Source: Peptacetobacter sp. (GTDB taxonomy: Bacteria > Bacillota > Clostridia > Peptostreptococcales > Peptostreptococcaceae). From it: a DNA stretch of 51,946 nt. Below, piece after piece: positions 35,410 to 45,078 of the stretch. The position numbers and the translations under genes were made by a program. The notes under the pieces were generated by a model that saw nothing but the letters and a program-made list of their open reading frames with translations, was not told the origin of the DNA and did not search any database. The stretch spans positions 1 to 51,946 of the forward strand of contig NZ_JARIBH010000041.1 in NCBI RefSeq assembly GCF_029264495.1, written 5' to 3'. Each line of letters begins with the position of its first letter. Within the stretch, counting starts at the first letter, position 1.

Positions 35410-36540
35410 TTAAGATAAAATTTCTAAAAATACATTATTTGATATTTCTCTACCTTTTTGAGTTAATTTTATAGAAATATCATCTATAGTTAATAAATTT
35501 CTTTCTTTTAAAGTATCTATTTTATTTTTATATTTTTCATAAAAATCTATTCCAAATTTTTCTTTAAATTCTTTTCTATTTATTCCTTCGTTCATTCTAA
35601 GATTCATAAATACTTTTTCTTCTATCATTTCTTCTTCAGAAAGCATTTCTATACTCATTATTGGTTTTTGGTTATTATATGTTTTTTTGTGATAATCAGA
35701 CAAATTCATTTCATTTGTATATCTTTCTTTACCCAAATATCCAGAAGCACCTGCTCCTAATCCAATATAATTTTCACACTTCCAATATATTATATTATGC
35801 TTACACTCTTTATCTTTTTTTGCATAATTAGATATCTCATATTGATTATATCCATTTTCTCTTAAATAATTTATTGTATATTCATACATATCCATATCTT
35901 TATTTTCGTCCATTAAAGAAAATTCTTCTCTATTATACATTTCAAAAAGTTCTGTTCCTTCTTCTAATATAAGTGAATATGCTGAAATATGTTCTGGATT
36001 TAATTTAACTACTTTCTTCAAACTTTCTTTCCAATCATCTTCTGTCTGATTTGGCAAGTCAAACATTAAATCTATATTTATATTATCAAATCCTATAGTT
36101 CTCGCTTCTTTAAAATTTTTTTCAAACTCTTCATATGTATGTATTCTTCCAATATATTTTAAATGACTATTTTGAACTGCTTGAAGACCTATACTCAGTC
36201 TATTTATTCCATTTATTTTCATAGTTTGTAATTTTTCTCTATCAATAGTTCCTGGATTACATTCCATTGTTATTTCTACTTCTTTAGAAAAATCAAATTT
36301 TTCTTTTAATATTCTCATTAAATCTTCTATTTCTTTACTTGTTAGTATACTTGGAGTTCCACCTCCAAAAAATATTGTATCAATTTTTTTATTTTTATAA
36401 TCACTTGAATACATTTCTATTTCTTTCTTTAAATCTTCTAAATATATTTTTTTTTCATTTAAATTCATATTAAAAGAATTAAAATCACAGTATTTACATT
36501 TTTTTACACAAAACGGTATGTGTATATAGATTCCAAACAT
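35410..36540 (-). CDS. hemW: Radical SAM protein HemW (coproporphyrinogen III oxidase-like)
   Basis: HemW is a radical-SAM heme chaperone rather than a true oxygen-independent coproporphyrinogen oxidase. Cluster cysteines C11, C15 and C18 occur in CVKKCKYCDF, followed by FFGGGTPS and the HemW C-terminal domain. The 376-aa length is normal. GGAG lies 9 nt before the ATG. In most Firmicutes hemW sits between lepA and hrcA, as here, but a nitroreductase and cca lie between lepA and hemW. Confidence 0.93.
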   Translation of the reverse strand: MFGIYIHIPFCVKKCKYCDFNSFNMNLNEKKIYLEDLKKEIEMYSSDYKNKKIDTIFFGGGTPSILTSKEIEDLMRILKEKFDFSKEVEITMECNPGTIDREKLQTMKINGINRLSIGLQAVQNSHLKYIGRIHTYEEFEKNFKEARTIGFDNINIDLMFDLPNQTEDDWKESLKKVVKLNPEHISAYSLILEEGTELFEMYNREEFSLMDENKDMDMYEYTINYLRENGYNQYEISNYAKKDKECKHNIIYWKCENYIGLGAGASGYLGKERYTNEMNLSDYHKKTYNNQKPIMSIEMLSEEEMIEEKVFMNLRMNEGINRKEFKEKFGIDFYEKYKNKIDTLKERNLLTIDDISIKLTQKGREISNNVFLEILS

Positions 36541-36560
36541 ATTTTTATCTCCATTCTTAA

Positions 36561-36596
36561 AATATAAAAGGACAGGATATCCTGTCCTTTTATATT
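36561..36596. terminator. 36-nt perfect palindrome, terminator of the nitroreductase gene
   Basis: Bases 36561-36596 read the same on both strands with 18-bp arms and no spacer. The G/C core is GGACAGG / CCTGTCC and it is flanked by AAAA and TTTT. It lies about 30 nt after the nitroreductase stop on the minus strand and 20 nt before the hemW start. Confidence 0.88.
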
Positions 36597-36628
36597 ATTT
36601 ATTCATATAGATATATTAATCTATTTTT

Positions 36629-37501
36629 TTATATATTACAATATCCAACCACTCTATATTCTTCTGGTATATTATATTCTTTTTGATCAATATCAAATAT
36701 CCATTTAGAGTCCATTAGTGTTGTATCAACTATTAATCCGAAGTATAGCATTACTATTCCTGATGCTATTTTTCCTTCATATTCAGATTCTAAAGCGTCT
36801 TTATCTACTGCAAGTACTACTTTACCTCCATCAACAATAAATCTCCATGGTTGTATATTAAGTGCTGATGGTGCTAATCTAGCATATGAAAATGCATCTA
36901 AAAGAGCTCTTGTTTCTAATTCTTCTATATCAGCTGATTCACCCCATTTATTCATAAATACTATTTCTTCTATGGCTTTTCTATCTGATGCTGGTTCTGA
37001 TAATGCCTTTTCCATTTCTGATTGAGAATAATTTTCTCCAGTTTTTGTTGCTTTTAACATTTTTTTACTTGCTTCTTCAGCATATCCAAATGCTACTAAA
37101 GCTACTAATTCTTTATCTGTATTTATTCCAACACTATCTATTATTTTTTTACCATCTTTAAATGTTATCCAGCATGAATCTATTTTAAATTCTCCTGCTT
37201 TTAATCTTGCATTTTCTGCTATATATCCAGCATTTTCTATATAATTATCATCTTTATCTGAAAGTAAGAACATATAATGAGGCGCATCTATAAGAAATCC
37301 ATTATACCCAGCTAAACCTTCTATTTTATCAAATACTTCTTCTTTATCAAAGAAATTAAGTTCTGTTTCTATTCCAGGAACTAAAACTTTTGATGTTTCT
37401 ATATATCTTTTTATTTCATCAAAATATCTTTGTTCAACTTCTTTTTCTTTGAAACTTCTTACTGATTTTGAGTTTATTATTAAATTCTTATAGTCCATCA
37501 T
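36629..37501 (-). CDS. Nitroreductase family protein
   Basis: The 290-aa protein is a double-length member of the FMN-dependent nitroreductase fold. The N-terminal half contains SVRSFKEKEVEQRYFDEI and the second half SYARLAPSALNIQPWRFI, the FMN-binding Ser-Asn-Gln-Pro region. Such clostridial proteins reduce nitro or quinone compounds or act as flavin reservoirs; the substrate is unknown. The frame continues 31 codons upstream, but GGAG lies 8 nt before the ATG at 37501, which gives the normal N-terminus. It follows cca by 115 bp. Confidence 0.88.
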   Translation of the reverse strand: MMDYKNLIINSKSVRSFKEKEVEQRYFDEIKRYIETSKVLVPGIETELNFFDKEEVFDKIEGLAGYNGFLIDAPHYMFLLSDKDDNYIENAGYIAENARLKAGEFKIDSCWITFKDGKKIIDSVGINTDKELVALVAFGYAEEASKKMLKATKTGENYSQSEMEKALSEPASDRKAIEEIVFMNKWGESADIEELETRALLDAFSYARLAPSALNIQPWRFIVDGGKVVLAVDKDALESEYEGKIASGIVMLYFGLIVDTTLMDSKWIFDIDQKEYNIPEEYRVVGYCNI

Positions 37502-37616
37502 ATTATACACTCCTTCTATCGACGAGATATTTAAAAGTCGATTTTTAATTTTGTTATATATATTATATACCCATATTATAAATTTTATAAACAAATTTTT
37601 CTAATTTTTCAAAAAA

Positions 37617-38915
37617 TTATTTAATATTTTTAACCATTTCTATCAATATTTCTTTTTTATTTATATCAGGGTTTTTTATAACTTCCATTAATATCTTATC
37701 TAATATTTTACCTATATCTTTTCCTGGTTTTATTCCCATTTTTATTAAATCTTTTCCACTTATTTCTAATTCTTTTAAGCTAAAGCATTCTTTTTTATCT
37801 ACAACTTCTTTTAAAATTTTTTCTACTCTATCCAATACTTCTAGAGATTCCTCTGTAAATACTTCTAATATATCTGTTACATTGTCTTTATTAGTTTTTT
37901 TATCTTCTATTAAATATGATTTTACTTCAGCTCTTTTCAAATCTACAAGACTTTTTACTAATTCAATATCACCAATTTTCATAAGTATGTATTTTATTTC
38001 TTCTTTATTATCAGTTATATTTTTTTTACTAAATTCTAATAATTTACATGTTTTCTCTATACTCTTATTATCATATTTCATTCTTTTTAATATTTTTTTT
38101 ATATTTTCAACATTTATATATTCGTTTATATAAACAAAAAAAGCAGCTAATCTAGTGTATAATTTTTTTTGACATAGGTTACTACATTCTATTCCAAGTC
38201 TTATTAATTTTAAATAATCAATTTCTCGATTAGAATAAATTTCTGGTATTATTTTTCTTAATATGCCACTTTCTTCATATAATGATATTTTTCTAGAATC
38301 TGACATAAGAGTTTTGGTAAATTCGACATTTATTCTTTCCATAGACACTGCATCTATTGTATCTGACATATCTTCTATAGCATTAAAAGTCTCTTTTTCT
38401 ATTAAAAAATCTAACTGTGCAGAAAACCTTATAGCCCTCATCATTCTAAGTGCATCTTCTTGAAATCTTTTTTGTGGATTTCCAACACATTTAATGATTC
38501 TTCTTTTCAAATCTAAAATTCCTTCAAATTCATCTACAAGTCCATTTGTATTATTATATGCCATTGCATTTATTGTGAAATCTCTTCTAGATAAATCATC
38601 TTTTATGCAATTAGTAAATTCAACATTATCAGGATGTCTCCCATCAGTATACTCTCCATCAATCCTATATGTAGTTATTTCATATTGTTTTTTATCTATT
38701 ATAACAGTTACAGTTCCATGTTCTATCCCTGTCTCTATAGTATTATCAAACATATGTATAATATCTTTAGGTTTTGCTGATGTTGTTATATCCCAATCAT
38801 TTGGAGTTTTTCCCAAAAGACTATCTCTTATACATCCTCCTACTGCAAATGCTTCAAACCCATTTTTTTCTATTTCATTTATTATGTATATAACATCTTC
38901 AGGTAATTTAATCAA
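37617..38915 (-). CDS. cca: CCA tRNA nucleotidyltransferase
   Basis: This enzyme adds or repairs the 3' CCA of tRNAs. Class II features are the nucleotidyltransferase motif FAVGGCIRDSLLG (23-35) with the DWD metal site at 40-42, RDFTINAMAYN and the helix EDALRMMRAIRFSAQL. The 432-aa length with a C-terminal HD-like region is normal. The start is TTG at 38915, 10 nt after GAGG. It is unusual to find it between lepA and hemW; the flanking genes are otherwise in the common order. Confidence 0.94.
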   Translation of the reverse strand: MIKLPEDVIYIINEIEKNGFEAFAVGGCIRDSLLGKTPNDWDITTSAKPKDIIHMFDNTIETGIEHGTVTVIIDKKQYEITTYRIDGEYTDGRHPDNVEFTNCIKDDLSRRDFTINAMAYNNTNGLVDEFEGILDLKRRIIKCVGNPQKRFQEDALRMMRAIRFSAQLDFLIEKETFNAIEDMSDTIDAVSMERINVEFTKTLMSDSRKISLYEESGILRKIIPEIYSNREIDYLKLIRLGIECSNLCQKKLYTRLAAFFVYINEYINVENIKKILKRMKYDNKSIEKTCKLLEFSKKNITDNKEEIKYILMKIGDIELVKSLVDLKRAEVKSYLIEDKKTNKDNVTDILEVFTEESLEVLDRVEKILKEVVDKKECFSLKELEISGKDLIKMGIKPGKDIGKILDKILMEVIKNPDINKKEILIEMVKNIK

Positions 38916-39004
38916 ATAATCACTTCCTCATTTTTATATAAAATTATATATAAATATAATATCTGATAATAACTTTCTTAATATTAAAATTTATTTTTAA
39001 TTTT

Positions 39005-39045
39005 GCAAAAAAAGGTTGCTGTACCTTTATAATACAACAACCTTT
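39005..39045 (-). terminator. Terminator of lepA
   Basis: AAAGGTTGCTGTA (39011-39023) pairs with TACAACAACCTTT (39033-39045) with one mismatch. A seven-T run follows on the minus strand. It lies about 10 nt after the lepA stop. Confidence 0.9.
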
Positions 39046-39055
39046 TATATTTTCA

Positions 39056-40861
39056 TTAGTCATCAAGTTTAAGAACTGACATAAATGCTTTTTGTGGAAC
39101 TTCAACACTACCAATTTGACGCATTCTCTTTTTACCTTCTTTTTGTTTTTCAAGAAGTTTTCTTTTACGAGAAATATCTCCTCCGTAGCATTTTGCAAGA
39201 ACGTCTTTTCTAAGAGCACTTATTGTTTCTCTAGCTATTACTTTATTTCCAACTGCTGCCTGTATTGGAACTGCAAATTGATGTCTTGGTATTTCATTTT
39301 TTAATTTTTCACACATAGCTTTTCCTCTTACAAAGGCTTTTGTTTCATGTATTATAAAACTAAGTGCATCAACTTGTTCTTTATTTATAAGAATATCAAG
39401 CTTAACTAGCTTAGAAGGTACATATCCTTTCATTTCATAATCTAAAGAACCATATCCTCTTGTTCTAGATTTTAAAGCATCAAAGAAATCATATATAACT
39501 TCATTTAGAGGTAAATCATAATGAAGCATAACCCTTCTATCATCAATATATTCCATATTGTGCATAGTTCCTCTTCTTTCTTGACAAAGCTCCATAACAG
39601 CTCCTACAAAATCTTTTGGAACTATTATATCACCTTTTACAATAGGTTCTTCTATCATTTGAATTTCTGCAGGTTCTGGAAGATTTGCTGGGTTTTGTAT
39701 CATTACAACCTCTCCATCAGTTTTTGTAACTCTATATATAACAGATGGTGCAGTTGTTACTATGTTAAGATCAAACTCTCTTTCTAATCTTTCTTGCATT
39801 ATCTCCATATGTAAAAGACCTAAGAAACCACATCTAAATCCAAATCCTAAAGCTGCTGATGTTTCCGCTTCAAATTCTAATGCTGCATCATTTACTTGTA
39901 ATTTTTCAAGAGCATCTCTTACATTTTCATATTTTTCACCTTCTCCTGGATATATTCCACAATAAACCATTGGTGTAGCTTTTTTATATCCTGGAAGAGC
40001 TTCTTCTGTCATATTATTTGCATCTGTTATAGTATCCCCAACACGACAACTTCTTATATCTTTTATACTCGCTGCAATATATCCAACATCTCCTGCTGAT
40101 AATTCTGGTAATTCTGCTGGATTTGGAGCCATTACTCCTACTTCTGTTACTTCAAATTTCTTCTTAGTATTCATCATTTCGATTGTCATACCTTTTTTAA
40201 CTGTACCTTCAAATACTCTTACATATGCTATTACTCCTTTATATGCATCATAATAAGAGTCAAATATAAGTGCTTTTAATGGAGCTTCAGCATCTCCTTT
40301 AGGTGCTGGTACATGATTTACTATACCTTCTAGTACATCTTCTATATTTATTCCATTTTTAGCAGATATAAGAGGTGCATCAGATGCGTCTAAACCTATA
40401 TAATCTTCTATCTCTGCTTTAACTTCATCTGGTCTAGCACTAGGTAAATCTATTTTATTAATTACTGGAAGTATTTCTAAATCCTGATCTAATGCTAAAT
40501 AAACATTTGCTAAAGTCTGTGCTTCAACTCCTTGTGCTGCATCTACAACTAAAAGTGCACCTTCACAAGCTGCCAAACTTCTAGATACTTCATAGTTAAA
40601 ATCGACATGTCCTGGAGTATCTATTAAATTTAAATAGTATTCTTCTCCATCTTTTGCTATATATTTAAGTCTAACATTTTGTAGCTTGATAGTTATTCCT
40701 CTTTCTCTTTCAAGATCCATATTATCAAGAAGTTGAGATTTCATATCTCTTTCACTTACAAGACCTGTAGTCTGTATTAATCTATCGGCTAAAGTAGATT
40801 TTCCGTGGTCTATATGTGCAATTATACTAAAATTTCTTGTTCTACTCTGTCTACTTGACAA
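39056..40861 (-). CDS. lepA: elongation factor 4 (LepA)
   Basis: LepA is a translational GTPase with EF-G-like domains that acts in initiation or back-translocation on the ribosome. The P-loop AHIDHGKST lies at 15-23, followed by [18 protein letters not shown] and [10 protein letters not shown]. The C-terminal domain contains [15 protein letters not shown] and [21 protein letters not shown]. The 601-aa length is normal. The start is TTG at 40861, 7 nt after a strong GGAGG. It is divergent from rpsT; gpr and spoIIP, found between them in spore formers, are missing. Confidence 0.97.
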   Translation of the reverse strand: MSSRQSRTRNFSIIAHIDHGKSTLADRLIQTTGLVSERDMKSQLLDNMDLERERGITIKLQNVRLKYIAKDGEEYYLNLIDTPGHVDFNYEVSRSLAACEGALLVVDAAQGVEAQTLANVYLALDQDLEILPVINKIDLPSARPDEVKAEIEDYIGLDASDAPLISAKNGINIEDVLEGIVNHVPAPKGDAEAPLKALIFDSYYDAYKGVIAYVRVFEGTVKKGMTIEMMNTKKKFEVTEVGVMAPNPAELPELSAGDVGYIAASIKDIRSCRVGDTITDANNMTEEALPGYKKATPMVYCGIYPGEGEKYENVRDALEKLQVNDAALEFEAETSAALGFGFRCGFLGLLHMEIMQERLEREFDLNIVTTAPSVIYRVTKTDGEVVMIQNPANLPEPAEIQMIEEPIVKGDIIVPKDFVGAVMELCQERRGTMHNMEYIDDRRVMLHYDLPLNEVIYDFFDALKSRTRGYGSLDYEMKGYVPSKLVKLDILINKEQVDALSFIIHETKAFVRGKAMCEKLKNEIPRHQFAVPIQAAVGNKVIARETISALRKDVLAKCYGGDISRKRKLLEKQKEGKKRMRQIGSVEVPQKAFMSVLKLDD

Positions 40862-40960
40862 TTAAATTCCTCCTTTTTATTCGCAATCTCCATTTTAAAA
40901 GTAAATATATCTTCAAGTATGTACAAAAAGACATAATTATACTTTTATATCATACCTTTT

Positions 40961-40989
40961 ATTTTACTTTATATACTAACTTCTGTAAA
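40961..40989 (-). promoter_or_regulatory. Candidate lepA promoter
   Basis: On the minus strand TTTACA (40984-40989) and TAAAAT (40961-40966) are 17 bp apart, giving a leader of about 95 nt. In such A/T-rich DNA other positions could also serve. Confidence 0.45.
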
Positions 40990-41165
40990 TAAAAACTAAT
41001 TGTATCTTTGAATAATTATACGTTTATTTAATTCTTTTTCTCAAAAATAATAATTGCTTTTTTTATATTATGATAGTATAATTTATAACTAGCTATAATT
41101 TTGCAGATAAATATAATTTAATTTTCAAGTCAAAAAAATATTATTAAAATAAATAAATATTATCC

Positions 41166-41194
41166 TTGATTTTTAATTATAATTCTGTTAAAAT
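41166..41194 (+). promoter_or_regulatory. rpsT promoter
   Basis: TTGATT (41166-41171) and TAAAAT (41189-41194) are separated by 17 bp. The leader to the rpsT start is about 50 nt and ends in GGAGG. Confidence 0.65.
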
Positions 41195-41250
41195 CTAATA
41201 TGTTGACGATGAGTGATTATTTAATAAAGTTATTGTAGGAGGTGAAAAGA

Positions 41251-41517
41251 ATGGCAAACATAAAATCAGCTAAAAAAAGAATAAGTGTTATAGAAAAGAA
41301 AACTGCTTTAAACAGAGTTAGAAAATCTCAGATAAAAACTGCTATAAGAAGATTTGATGAAGCAGTTGCAGCAGGAAACGTTGAAGAAGCTAAAGCTAGA
41401 TTCCAGTACGCACAGAAAAGAATATATCAGGTAGCTTCTAAAGGAACTTTACATAAAAACGCTGCATCTAGAAAAGTAGCTAAATTAGCTCAGAAATTAA
41501 ACGGTATGAACGCTTAA
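41251..41517 (+). CDS. rpsT: 30S ribosomal protein S20
   Basis: S20 binds 16S rRNA early in small-subunit assembly. The 88-aa basic, helical protein begins MANIKSAKKRISVIEKKTA and ends LAQKLNGMNA. The ATG at 41251 is 8 nt after GGAGG; the three codons upstream are not used. It is on the opposite strand from lepA and holA, as often in Firmicutes, and ends at two hairpins. Confidence 0.97.
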   Translation: MANIKSAKKRISVIEKKTALNRVRKSQIKTAIRRFDEAVAAGNVEEAKARFQYAQKRIYQVASKGTLHKNAASRKVAKLAQKLNGMNA

Positions 41518-41540
41518 TTGCCGCTTTAATTATATATATA

Positions 41541-41598
41541 TACTCCCGTTCGCTAGGGAGTAAAAGCCCTTTTATTTTATAAAAGGGCTTTTTATTTT
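41541..41598 (+). terminator. Double-hairpin terminator of rpsT
   Basis: TACTCCC (41541-41547) and GGGAGTA (41556-41562) form a first hairpin. AAAAGCCCTTTT (41562-41573) and AAAAGGGCTTTT (41581-41592) form a second one followed by a T-rich tail, the actual terminator. Confidence 0.9.
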
Positions 41599-41758
41599 AT
41601 TTATTTTAATATTTTTTAATTTATTTAATAAGTAAATTAAATTCTGTTTTTATATTAGATTTAAATTCTTCAATTTGCTTTAATTTTTCTAAATATAAAA
41701 AGGAATGGTTCTATCGCACGAACGTTTTTAAACGTTCTATGATGCTACTTTTTCTAAA

Positions 41759-41805
41759 TACAATAAAAGGTTTTTATAGAAAATCTATAAAAACCTTTTA
41801 TTGTA
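41759..41805 (-). terminator. Terminator of holA with 22-bp perfect arms
   Basis: Bases 41759-41780 are the exact inverse of 41784-41805, with a 3-nt loop. The core is AAAAGGTTTTTATAGA and its complement. On the minus strand it follows the holA stop by about 40 nt, but no long T run follows the outer arm; the T-rich arm itself may serve. Confidence 0.7.
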
Positions 41806-41847
41806 TTGTTTTATTAAATTTTTATTATAATTTCATCTACAATCTTT

Positions 41848-42879
41848 TTATTTACAATATTTACTTATAAGAACTTCTATTGCTATTTCATCTCCTATAA
41901 GCCCATTTTTTATTTTAAATTCACTCTCTAATATATAGTTTATAATTTCCGTTAAAATATCTTCTGAAAAATTAGCTCCTTGTCTTGATGCATTCTTCAC
42001 AACAAACTCTTGTAGTCCTAAAGATGACGCAATTTCTTTAAATTTCATATTTTCATTTTGCATATCTTTCACTTTCAAAATAATTCTAAACTGTCTAGCG
42101 ATTAACGCCATTATTTTTAATGGAGATTCTCCATCAAGTATCATATCTTTGAATATCTTAAGCGCTATATCTGCTCTTTTCATTCCAATATTATCTACCA
42201 TTTTAAAAACATTATTTTCTATTTTTCTTGGGGATAATCTTTCTATTATATCATTTGTTACAAGATTATTTTCTCCAGTATATGATGCTATTTTAAATAT
42301 TTCATTTTTAACATCTGATAATGTCATTTCACTATTTTTTTCTTTATATCCTAATTGTTCTATAAAATAAGCAATTGTAGCATTTTCAATTTCAACATTT
42401 AATTTTAGAAAACCTCTTTTTACCCAAGAAAATAAATCCATTCCTTCTAATTTTTTACATTCACATACTTTTCCAACTTTATTAATTTTTTTGTAAATAG
42501 ATTTTCTTTTATCTACATCGCCATAAACAACAAATGCTAGTACAGTAGATTCTGGTATATTATCAAGTTTTTCAATTAAATATTTCTCATCTGTATCACT
42601 AAAATTTTTCTTATTCCCTGTTAAAATCTCAAAATCTTTAACTATTACAACTTTTCTATCATCCATAAAAGGAAATGTTTCAATAGAACTAAGAAGTTGA
42701 TCTAATTGTACTTCTTTTCCATCTATAATATCAAAGTTAAAATCTAGCATACTCTCATTTAAACCCGATTTTAAAGTACTTATTAAATTTTCTAAAAGAT
42801 AGTATTCTTTTCCATATAGAAGATATACCCTTTCAAAATTATTTTCTTTCATTCCCCCGATAATATCCTTGTAATTCAT
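41848..42879 (-). CDS. holA: DNA polymerase III subunit delta
   Basis: The delta subunit opens the beta sliding clamp within the clamp loader. The 343-aa protein shows VYLLYGKEYYLLENLI near the N-terminus, DRKVVIVKDFE and LAFVVYGDVDKRKSIYKKI, and the C-terminal domain with ESPLKIMALIARQFRII. The ATG at 42879 has GAGGAG 7 nt upstream. The first 41 nt overlap the 3' end of comEC, so the pair is co-transcribed and likely coupled. The comEC-holA order is conserved in Firmicutes. Confidence 0.94.
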   Translation of the reverse strand: MNYKDIIGGMKENNFERVYLLYGKEYYLLENLISTLKSGLNESMLDFNFDIIDGKEVQLDQLLSSIETFPFMDDRKVVIVKDFEILTGNKKNFSDTDEKYLIEKLDNIPESTVLAFVVYGDVDKRKSIYKKINKVGKVCECKKLEGMDLFSWVKRGFLKLNVEIENATIAYFIEQLGYKEKNSEMTLSDVKNEIFKIASYTGENNLVTNDIIERLSPRKIENNVFKMVDNIGMKRADIALKIFKDMILDGESPLKIMALIARQFRIILKVKDMQNENMKFKEIASSLGLQEFVVKNASRQGANFSEDILTEIINYILESEFKIKNGLIGDEIAIEVLISKYCK

Positions 42880-44161
42880 TTCGTTGCTCCTCTACGACTT
42901 TTATTTCATAATAAATTATACCTAGACTAATTATTATATAATAAATTATAAGAAAACTAAAGTCTAATTGAGTAAATCTTATATATGAAAACCATATTTC
43001 ATCAATTTTTTCTAATATAAAATGTATATACGATATAATACTAGAATTAAAAAGAGAAATTAATACTGATATAAATGGAAATAGATTAAATATAACTAAA
43101 CTAATTATATCTAAGTATATTACAAGCGAGATGAATGGAACAACCATTATATTACTTATTAAAGATAAAAGTGATATTCCTTTAAAATTATATATTATTA
43201 TTGGCATAGTCATTATATTTGCAGCAATTGTAATTGATACTATTGATAATTTAATTTTTTTATTTATTATTGGATAAAAATATACAATTGAAAATGTAGC
43301 TAAAAAACTCAGTTGAAAACTGATATTATATAAAATAAATGGATTGTAAATAATCATTGCAGAAGCTATTATCATAAGTGTTGTTACTCCATCCTTTCTT
43401 CTGTCTATAAAAAACGCTATGTTAGAAAATACTGATGATAAAACAGCTCTTATTATAGATGGACTTCCTCCTGCAATGTATATATATAGATAGAGTACTA
43501 AATTTAAAATAATCATATTAAATGTTATATTTATCCTTCTTCCTAGAAAACCTATAAATGCACATAAAATACTAACATGCAACCCTGAAATAGCTATTAT
43601 ATGACTAATTCCTGTCCTAGAAAACATTCTTTTATCTTCATCTTTTATAAGCTCTTTTTCTCCTATTAGCATAGAATTTAAAAAATCTGATTTATCTTTA
43701 TATAAGTATCTATTTGTCTCTCTTATATATCTTCTTATATTTCCTATTAATTCGTATTTTTTATTTATCCCTATTTTTTTATATTTATACATATTACAGT
43801 AATTTTCAATTCCTGTACTTTTTAAATATCTTCCATAATAAAAATCTTCAAATTTCATATTTGATAATGGTTTATTTTTACCAACAACTTTTATAATATC
43901 CCCTGTCTTTATATTTGAATTTTTTGAATAATCGTTGACTATACTTTTTCCTACTCTATATTGATTATATCTATCCTTTTCCTTTTTATACATTACAACT
44001 CCTGTAATATTGATATTTTCTTCTTTAAAACAATCTTTTATTCCTTTATTTGTATACAAAATACTTATTGTAGCTATAATTAAAAATAAAAAAATTGTTG
44101 GCCTTCTCAAGAAAAATATGTTAACTTTCTCTATAAAATTTCTTTTTTTTATTTCAAGCAA
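42839..44161 (-). CDS. comEC: ComEC/Rec2-type membrane protein lacking the metallo-beta-lactamase domain
   Basis: ComEC forms the channel for single-stranded DNA uptake in competence. The 440-aa product has a hydrophobic N-terminus (20-36), the DUF4131 OB-fold-like part (about 50-140) and the Competence domain with eight or more helices, including SRTGISHIIAISGLHVSILCA and GGSPSIIRAVLSS. Full ComEC proteins of 700-800 aa end with an MBL domain, which is absent: the frame stops after a basic tail that overlaps holA. An MBL-only ComEC-like gene lies 3.2 kb away. The start is TTG at 44161, 10 nt after GAGG. Confidence 0.88.
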   Translation of the reverse strand: MLEIKKRNFIEKVNIFFLRRPTIFLFLIIATISILYTNKGIKDCFKEENINITGVVMYKKEKDRYNQYRVGKSIVNDYSKNSNIKTGDIIKVVGKNKPLSNMKFEDFYYGRYLKSTGIENYCNMYKYKKIGINKKYELIGNIRRYIRETNRYLYKDKSDFLNSMLIGEKELIKDEDKRMFSRTGISHIIAISGLHVSILCAFIGFLGRRINITFNMIILNLVLYLYIYIAGGSPSIIRAVLSSVFSNIAFFIDRRKDGVTTLMIIASAMIIYNPFILYNISFQLSFLATFSIVYFYPIINKKIKLSIVSITIAANIMTMPIIIYNFKGISLLSLISNIMVVPFISLVIYLDIISLVIFNLFPFISVLISLFNSSIISYIHFILEKIDEIWFSYIRFTQLDFSFLIIYYIIISLGIIYYEIKVVEEQRNELQGYYRGNERK

Positions 44162-44335
44162 TATAAACTCACCTCTTAACTTTCATATAAAATATTTATA
44201 TAAATTTATATTATCCATATATTTTCTAAAATATTCCTAACTCTTATCTTAAGTCTTAAGTTAATATTTATATTTTTTACAATACACTAAAAGTTATTTC
44301 AAATCGGTATTTAAGTTTACATTTTTGTTTTTAGG

Positions 44336-44364
44336 TTGACATTAATGTATTTTTAATATATCCT
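44336..44364 (+). promoter_or_regulatory. bioY promoter with possible BirA half-site
   Basis: TTGACA (44336-44341) and TATCCT (44359-44364) are 17 bp apart. The sequence AGGTTGACA over the -35 resembles one half of a Firmicute BirA operator (TGTTAACC type). The other half, AGTTTACA about 12 nt upstream, fits poorly. Biotin repression is therefore only suggested. Confidence 0.5.
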
Positions 44365-44396
44365 TAAAAATATATTAAAAGAAAAGAGGTAAAATT

Positions 44397-44942
44397 ATGA
44401 ATATTAAATCTAAAGAATTAATTTATGTTTCTCTTTGTTCTGTAATAATTATTATTTGTTCTTGGATATCTATTCCAATGGCAATACCATTTACATTACA
44501 AACTTTTGGAATCTTTCTAACTTTAAAAATTTTAGGTGGTAAATTAGGAACTCTTTCAATACTTATTTATATTTTTCTTGGTATTTTAGGTCTACCCGTA
44601 TTTGCTGGTTTTAAGAGCGGATTTGCTGCATTAGCAGGACCTACAGGTGGATATATTGTCGGATTCATTTTGACATCTTTAGTGATATGGATTTTTGAAA
44701 ATTTATTTTATAAAAATAAATTAGGTTTCTTTCTACTATCTATATTCGGCTTAATACTATGTTATATTTTTGGAACTCTTTGGTTTGTTAAAGTATTTAT
44801 TGGACCTAATGGTTCTATAAATTTCACTTCTGCACTCAAAATGTGTGTAATACCTTTTGTAATACCAGACCTTATAAAAATATTTTTTGCCTATTTTATT
44901 GGAGAAAAAGTATCTAAAACCTTAAAAATAGATAACAAGTAA
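44397..44942 (+). CDS. bioY: BioY biotin transporter (ECF S component)
   Basis: BioY is the biotin-binding S component of an energy-coupling-factor transporter. The 181-aa protein has about six helices and the family patterns IPMAIPFTLQTFGIFLT and LGILGLPVFAGFKSG, followed by LAGPTGGYIVGF. GAGG lies about 7 nt before the ATG. The EcfA/EcfT energising genes are not in the window, so it probably uses a shared module. It is monocistronic, ending at a 21-bp hairpin. Confidence 0.94.
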   Translation: MNIKSKELIYVSLCSVIIIICSWISIPMAIPFTLQTFGIFLTLKILGGKLGTLSILIYIFLGILGLPVFAGFKSGFAALAGPTGGYIVGFILTSLVIWIFENLFYKNKLGFFLLSIFGLILCYIFGTLWFVKVFIGPNGSINFTSALKMCVIPFVIPDLIKIFFAYFIGEKVSKTLKIDNK

Positions 44943-44948
44943 TAGCTT

Positions 44949-44996
44949 AAAATATAAAAAGATACTACTAAAATAAGTAGTATCTTTTTATATTTT
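44949..44996. terminator. Terminator after bioY with 21-bp perfect arms
   Basis: Bases 44949-44969 are the exact inverse of 44976-44996, around a 6-nt loop. The core is GATACTACT / AGTAGTATC with A and T runs on both sides, so it could serve bioY and possibly the converging GNAT gene. Confidence 0.92.
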
Positions 44997-45078
44997 ATTT
45001 TTTTTAATTTTATGTATAGTTGTTAATTATTAATGTATTATCATACTTTTCAATAAGTATTTATACCTTATTATGATA

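Larger units (their letters stand above)
40862..41250. other. Intergenic region between lepA and rpsT
   Basis: These 389 bases hold the divergent promoters of lepA and rpsT and the rpsT leader. No coding sequence, RNA or terminator is seen. The spore genes gpr and spoIIP expected here in spore formers are absent. Confidence 0.7.
41518..41847. other. Intergenic region between rpsT and holA
   Basis: Besides the rpsT and holA terminators, the 330 bases hold a palindrome with arms GAACGTTT (41720-41727) and AAACGTTC (41730-41737). The short direct repeat TTTTTCTAAATA lies on both sides of it (near 41685 and 41750). No gene is visible. The palindrome is unusually G/C-containing for this DNA and its role is unknown. 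Confidence 0.5.

Noticed and set aside
38494-38919. A 141-codon plus-strand frame across the 5' part of cca
   Set aside because: It is antisense to a clear cca gene and has no recognisable motif or ribosome binding site.
38944-39219. A 91-codon minus-strand frame overlapping the lepA 3' end
   Set aside because: It overlaps lepA in another frame and runs through the lepA terminator hairpin.
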